A DNA stretch of 10,266 nucleotides from an uncultured Bacteroides sp. (GTDB lineage: Bacteria; Bacteroidota; Bacteroidia; Bacteroidales; Bacteroidaceae). Below are positions 8,146 to 10,266 of this stretch, piece by piece. Made by a program: the position numbers and the translations under genes. The stretch lies in assembly GCA_900551445.1 (NCBI GenBank), contig URWA01000046.1:1-10266 (forward strand), read 5' to 3'. The notes beneath the pieces were generated by a model. That model was not told the DNA's origin. It was given only the letters and a program-made list of their open reading frames with translations, and did no database searches. Within the stretch, counting starts at the first letter, position 1. Every line of letters starts with the position of its first letter.

Positions 8146-9023
8146 AGGCGCCACAGCTTTCGTTTAATTACTTGTGAACGGGTAAACAGCCGGTACGACA
8201 GCCACCAGTTGAAAAGAGTAAATAAAAAGAAGAAAATAGTAATTATTGCCAACACACCATCTACAAATTGGGGGGTATACTGAAAGTGCTCCTTTATCCA
8301 CTCTGAAAGACGAATTAAAGATCCACCTTCTGCCAGACTGGCAAACAAAATTCCTCCAAGAATCGTCACTGCCAGACAGGTTCCGATGGTTTTCAGGAAA
8401 GGATGTTTATACCAGAAACTTCCTCCCAAGATAAAGAGCGAATGATTCCACAGGGAGAATATCCATACGAGGAGCTGCATCAACCACCAAGAATATACGG
8501 GTTCGCCTGTTGCGTCTACCGAGGCATGAGCCCATTTCATGGAAAATACTTCCACTAATATCGGCTGGCTATATATGGCCGGTAAATCAAACAAAGGCAG
8601 CAACAGGTAATGAGTAAGTTCCAATGCCAGCAAGGCTACCAGCACCATCAACAACGTACCTATGGTCACAAATACAGCCCGTGAAAAGAACTTCTCCAGC
8701 TTCGTAGCCGGAAGCAGCAAATAAGAGATGCGTTTCTCCTTACTGTCCATGCATTTCATAATTCGGGAAGCATAAAAAAGCATCGCAAAACTCACTACCA
8801 TGCCAATTACTCCTAACATATTGCCACAAAAACGATGAAAGGAATAAACCTCCGGAAAACCTGTCTCTACCCAATCCTCTGCCGACCACAAAAGGCCCAA
8901 CATCGGGAAAAAGAAGGCCGCAAAGATACCCAGCAAGCCATAAAGGTTACTTTTCCAGTTCTCTATCAAATCGCGTTGCATAATATTCCGCACGCGTGCC
9001 ATACTAAAAGTTGTATCCATCAT
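8142..9023 (-). CDS. ABC transporter membrane subunit (ABC-2-like, six membrane segments)
   Basis: This hydrophobic protein is probably the membrane partner of the ATPase encoded just upstream. Numbering from the ATG at 9023 (293 aa), hydrophobic segments lie at about 26-46, 67-86, 114-142, 181-202, 211-231 and 254-279. The N-terminal SMARVRNIMQRDLIENWK and the loop YLLLPATKLEKFFSR resemble the cytoplasmic coupling stretches of ABC-2 permeases common in Bacteroides. No enzyme motif is visible, and the substrate is unknown. Start choice: the ATG codons at 9023 and 9020 lie just after the ATPase stop (9034-9036). An ATG at 9044 would overlap the ATPase gene by 11 bases, and a longer version from 9068 would overlap by 35. 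The C-terminus (KLWRL) ends in TGA, overlapping the GntR ATG. The family call rests mainly on topology and context. Confidence 0.78.
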   Translation of the reverse strand: MMDTTFSMARVRNIMQRDLIENWKSNLYGLLGIFAAFFFPMLGLLWSAEDWVETGFPEVYSFHRFCGNMLGVIGMVVSFAMLFYASRIMKCMDSKEKRISYLLLPATKLEKFFSRAVFVTIGTLLMVLVALLALELTHYLLLPLFDLPAIYSQPILVEVFSMKWAHASVDATGEPVYSWWLMQLLVWIFSLWNHSLFILGGSFWYKHPFLKTIGTCLAVTILGGILFASLAEGGSLIRLSEWIKEHFQYTPQFVDGVLAIITIFFFLFTLFNWWLSYRLFTRSQVIKRKLWRL

Positions 9024-9033
9024 GCCGTGTCGT

Positions 9034-9885
9034 TTATTTATCATTAAATATCGCTTGTATTTTCTCACGTTCCGTCAACAGAGCGTTGAACAGCAACTCC
9101 AGATTCAACGGACTTTCTTCTCCCGAAAGGTTAGGCCATATCACGCTGTTTCCATGTACGGATGGCTGTACAAAAAGGGCATCGTCTGTCGGCTCATTCA
9201 TCCCTTGTTCCGCAAATAAGAGCTTGTCCGTAATGTCTACTACCGAACGATTCAGCAGCACCTCATTCCCTTCGATTACCACTACCTGATCCAACAAACG
9301 GTCAATATCCCTCACCTGATGCGTAGAAACCACCACCGATTTCTCCTCTGTCATCCCCGAAGCAATTACTTTACGGAACTGACTCTTGGAAGGAATATCC
9401 AGTCCGTTGGTCGGTTCATCCATCAAGAGTAAGGAAGTATTAGCCGCCAGTGCAAAACACATGTAAGCCTTTTTCTTCTGTCCCATGGACAGCTCTCCCA
9501 AGTGAATGTCTTCATTCAGTTCAAAATCATTCAGACAGGTCCGCAACAATTCCCGACTGAAACGAGGATAAAACGGAGCGTTTACTTTCACAAACTGCTG
9601 CAGGCTCAAATTGGGCAAGGTAAATTCTTCCGGAACCAGATACAGGTCGGACAAAGTCGCCGGCAGACGCTTTTGTACATCTATCCCCTTCATCCAGACA
9701 CTACCACCTTGCGGACGTAACAAACCACTCATCAAATAGAGTAAAGTAGATTTACCCGTCCCATTCTTTCCCAAAAGGCCTATCACCTTTCCTGCCTCCA
9801 TTTCCAGGGAAAAATCCTGGAAAATGGAAGCTTTCTTTCCATAACTGAAGGTCAATCCTTCGATTCTTATCATAGACGTGTTCAT
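9034..9885 (-). CDS. ABC transporter ATP-binding protein (YtrB-like context)
   Basis: This is the ATPase subunit that would power the adjacent membrane protein at the cytoplasmic face. In 283 aa all core ABC motifs are in order: Walker A GLLGKNGTGKST (36-47), signature LSMGQKKK (132-139), Walker B LLLMDEP (152-158) with catalytic E157, D-loop NGLD (160-163), and H-loop histidine H189 in VVSTHQ. The Q-loop position reads YLVPEEF (82-88), with glutamate where most ABC proteins have glutamine. The last roughly 70 residues (about 215-283) form a tail beyond the nucleotide-binding core, with no motif I recognise. It is the first gene of the operon; the promoter and an inverted repeat lie directly upstream. 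A second in-frame ATG at 9873 (MIRIEGLTFSYG) is an equally reasonable start. The linked YtrA-type repressor points to the Ytr-like ABC group. Import or export cannot be decided from sequence. Confidence 0.93.
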   Translation of the reverse strand: MNTSMIRIEGLTFSYGKKASIFQDFSLEMEAGKVIGLLGKNGTGKSTLLYLMSGLLRPQGGSVWMKGIDVQKRLPATLSDLYLVPEEFTLPNLSLQQFVKVNAPFYPRFSRELLRTCLNDFELNEDIHLGELSMGQKKKAYMCFALAANTSLLLMDEPTNGLDIPSKSQFRKVIASGMTEEKSVVVSTHQVRDIDRLLDQVVVIEGNEVLLNRSVVDITDKLLFAEQGMNEPTDDALFVQPSVHGNSVIWPNLSGEESPLNLELLFNALLTEREKIQAIFNDK

Positions 9886-9904
9886 GTTGTTGATTAATGA
9901 TATT

Positions 9905-9928
9905 AGTGTAATAGTTTAATAGTACACC
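9905..9928. promoter_or_regulatory. Inverted repeat, candidate operator for the GntR/YtrA-type repressor
   Basis: On the + strand this reads AGTGTA (9905-9910), 12 bases, TACACC (9923-9928); five of the six outer bases are complementary (GTGTA/TACAC). It lies just downstream of the -7 element (9930-9937, - strand), over the expected transcription start, 20 bases before the ATPase start codon. From memory, the reported B. subtilis YtrA site is AGTGTA-N13-TACACT, almost identical. The inner part also holds a direct repeat TAATAGT at 9909-9915 and 9917-9923. Binding by the downstream GntR product is inferred. Confidence 0.6.
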
Positions 9929-9929
9929 G

Positions 9930-9960
9930 CAAATGTAATGCTTTTTCTTAAATCCACAAG
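9930..9960 (-). promoter_or_regulatory. Bacteroidetes-type promoter of the ABC-GntR operon
   Basis: Read on the - strand, CTTG (9960-9957), a 19-base spacer, then TACATTTG (9937-9930). This matches the Bacteroides consensus TTTG-N19-21-TAnnTTTG with one mismatch, in the -33 box. The predicted start of transcription falls near 9923-9925, inside the inverted repeat, which leaves a leader of about 40 bases before the ATPase ATG. Confidence 0.65.
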
Positions 9961-10218
9961 CATAAACGAAGTTTTTAACAAGAAAAACAGATTGAATTCA
10001 AGTCTCCGGCCTTTTAAAGTGCTATCAGAAGGAAAAAAGGGAAAAGACAAGAACATCCTACGACAAAACAGAAAATAGCGTAAGAGAAGAGGAAAAGGGC
10101 TTAAAAGAGGAAATCTATAGACAAAGCAGCCAACGAAAAAAGGAAACGGCAGAAAAAGGGAGAACAAGTTTTCCGTGAAGAAAGAAGCGGAGACTTCCAG
10201 AATAATCCGCAAGGGCAC
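9961..10218. other. Purine-biased stretch without a convincing gene
   Basis: The + strand, above all from about 10025 to 10200, is strongly biased to A and G, with many runs such as GGAAAAAAGGGAAAAGA and GAAGAGGAAAAGGG. The + strand has many stops. The - strand has a 100-codon open stretch (10218-9916), but its product is low-complexity Phe/Leu/Pro-rich and the stretch ends inside the promoter and operator, so I read it as a by-product of the base bias. No hairpin, tRNA or known riboswitch is recognised. Confidence 0.5.
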
Positions 10219-10251
10219 AAAAAAAGCCCCGAGATATTGCTATCCCGAGGC
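10219..10251 (-). terminator. Rho-independent terminator of a gene beyond the right edge
   Basis: On the - strand, GCCTCGGGATA (10251-10241) pairs with TATCTCGGGGC (10236-10226) over 11 bp, with two G-U pairs, around a GCAA tetraloop, followed by seven T residues (10225-10219). A stable GC-rich stem, a GNRA loop and a T run make a textbook terminator. It implies a - strand transcript ending here from a gene right of the window, so the ABC operon has its own promoter and is not simply a continuation. Confidence 0.85.
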
Positions 10252-10266
10252 TCTCTGTAAAACGGC

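Noticed and set aside
8146..8154. GntR start at GTG 8154
   Set aside because: The ATG at 8145 gives an exact ATGA overlap with the permease stop and a normal YtrA-type N-terminus.
9916..10218. Minus-strand 100-codon open frame upstream of the ABC operon
   Set aside because: The product is a low-complexity Phe/Leu/Pro mix. It begins directly after the T run of a terminator and ends inside the promoter and operator. The lack of stops is explained by the pyrimidine-rich strand.

Overview
The window looks like a chromosomal segment of a Bacteroidales species (Bacteroides/Phocaeicola type). The reasons are the protein sequences, the lack of clear Shine-Dalgarno sites, two matches to the Bacteroidetes -7 promoter element TAnnTTTG, a Kdo transferase (Gram-negative envelope), and a large Bacteroides-style glycoside hydrolase family 2 protein. 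I see no rRNA, tRNA, CRISPR array, insertion sequence or phage gene.

Layout, left to right. (1) Positions 1-2558, + strand: a GH2 glycosidase whose N-terminal sandwich domain is cut short. The frame that carries the fold is blocked by a stop at 12-14, and an apparent one-base slip near 57 joins it to another open frame, so the gene is probably frameshifted or its 5' part is damaged. (2) 2563-2640: terminator hairpins between convergent genes. (3) 2648-4705, - strand: a membrane 7TM-HD phosphohydrolase of the PgpH type, the family of cyclic-di-AMP phosphodiesterases. (4) 4706-4790: a short divergent promoter region. (5) 4791-7537, + strand: gltX (glutamyl-tRNA synthetase) and, 8 bases on, waaA (Kdo transferase of lipid A/LPS assembly). 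(6) 7556-7612: a strong hairpin terminator with T-rich flanks on both sides. (7) 7768-9885, - strand: an operon transcribed right to left, ABC ATPase -> six-segment membrane protein -> GntR-family repressor of the YtrA type. The genes are tightly packed, with an ATGA stop/start overlap between the last two. (8) 9886-10266: the operon's promoter and a probable repressor operator, then a strongly purine-biased stretch with no convincing gene, then a minus-strand terminator belonging to a gene beyond the right edge.

How the genes work together: the ABC-GntR block is a self-contained, probably self-repressing transporter unit. An inverted repeat AGTGTA-N12-TACACC sits on its predicted transcription start, where the GntR product would be expected to bind. 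gltX and waaA are housekeeping genes probably read as one transcript. The GH2 gene is an accessory carbohydrate-degradation gene and has no visible functional link to its neighbours. Most of the window is ordinary. The points most worth a second look are the GH2 5' end and the putative YtrA-like operator.
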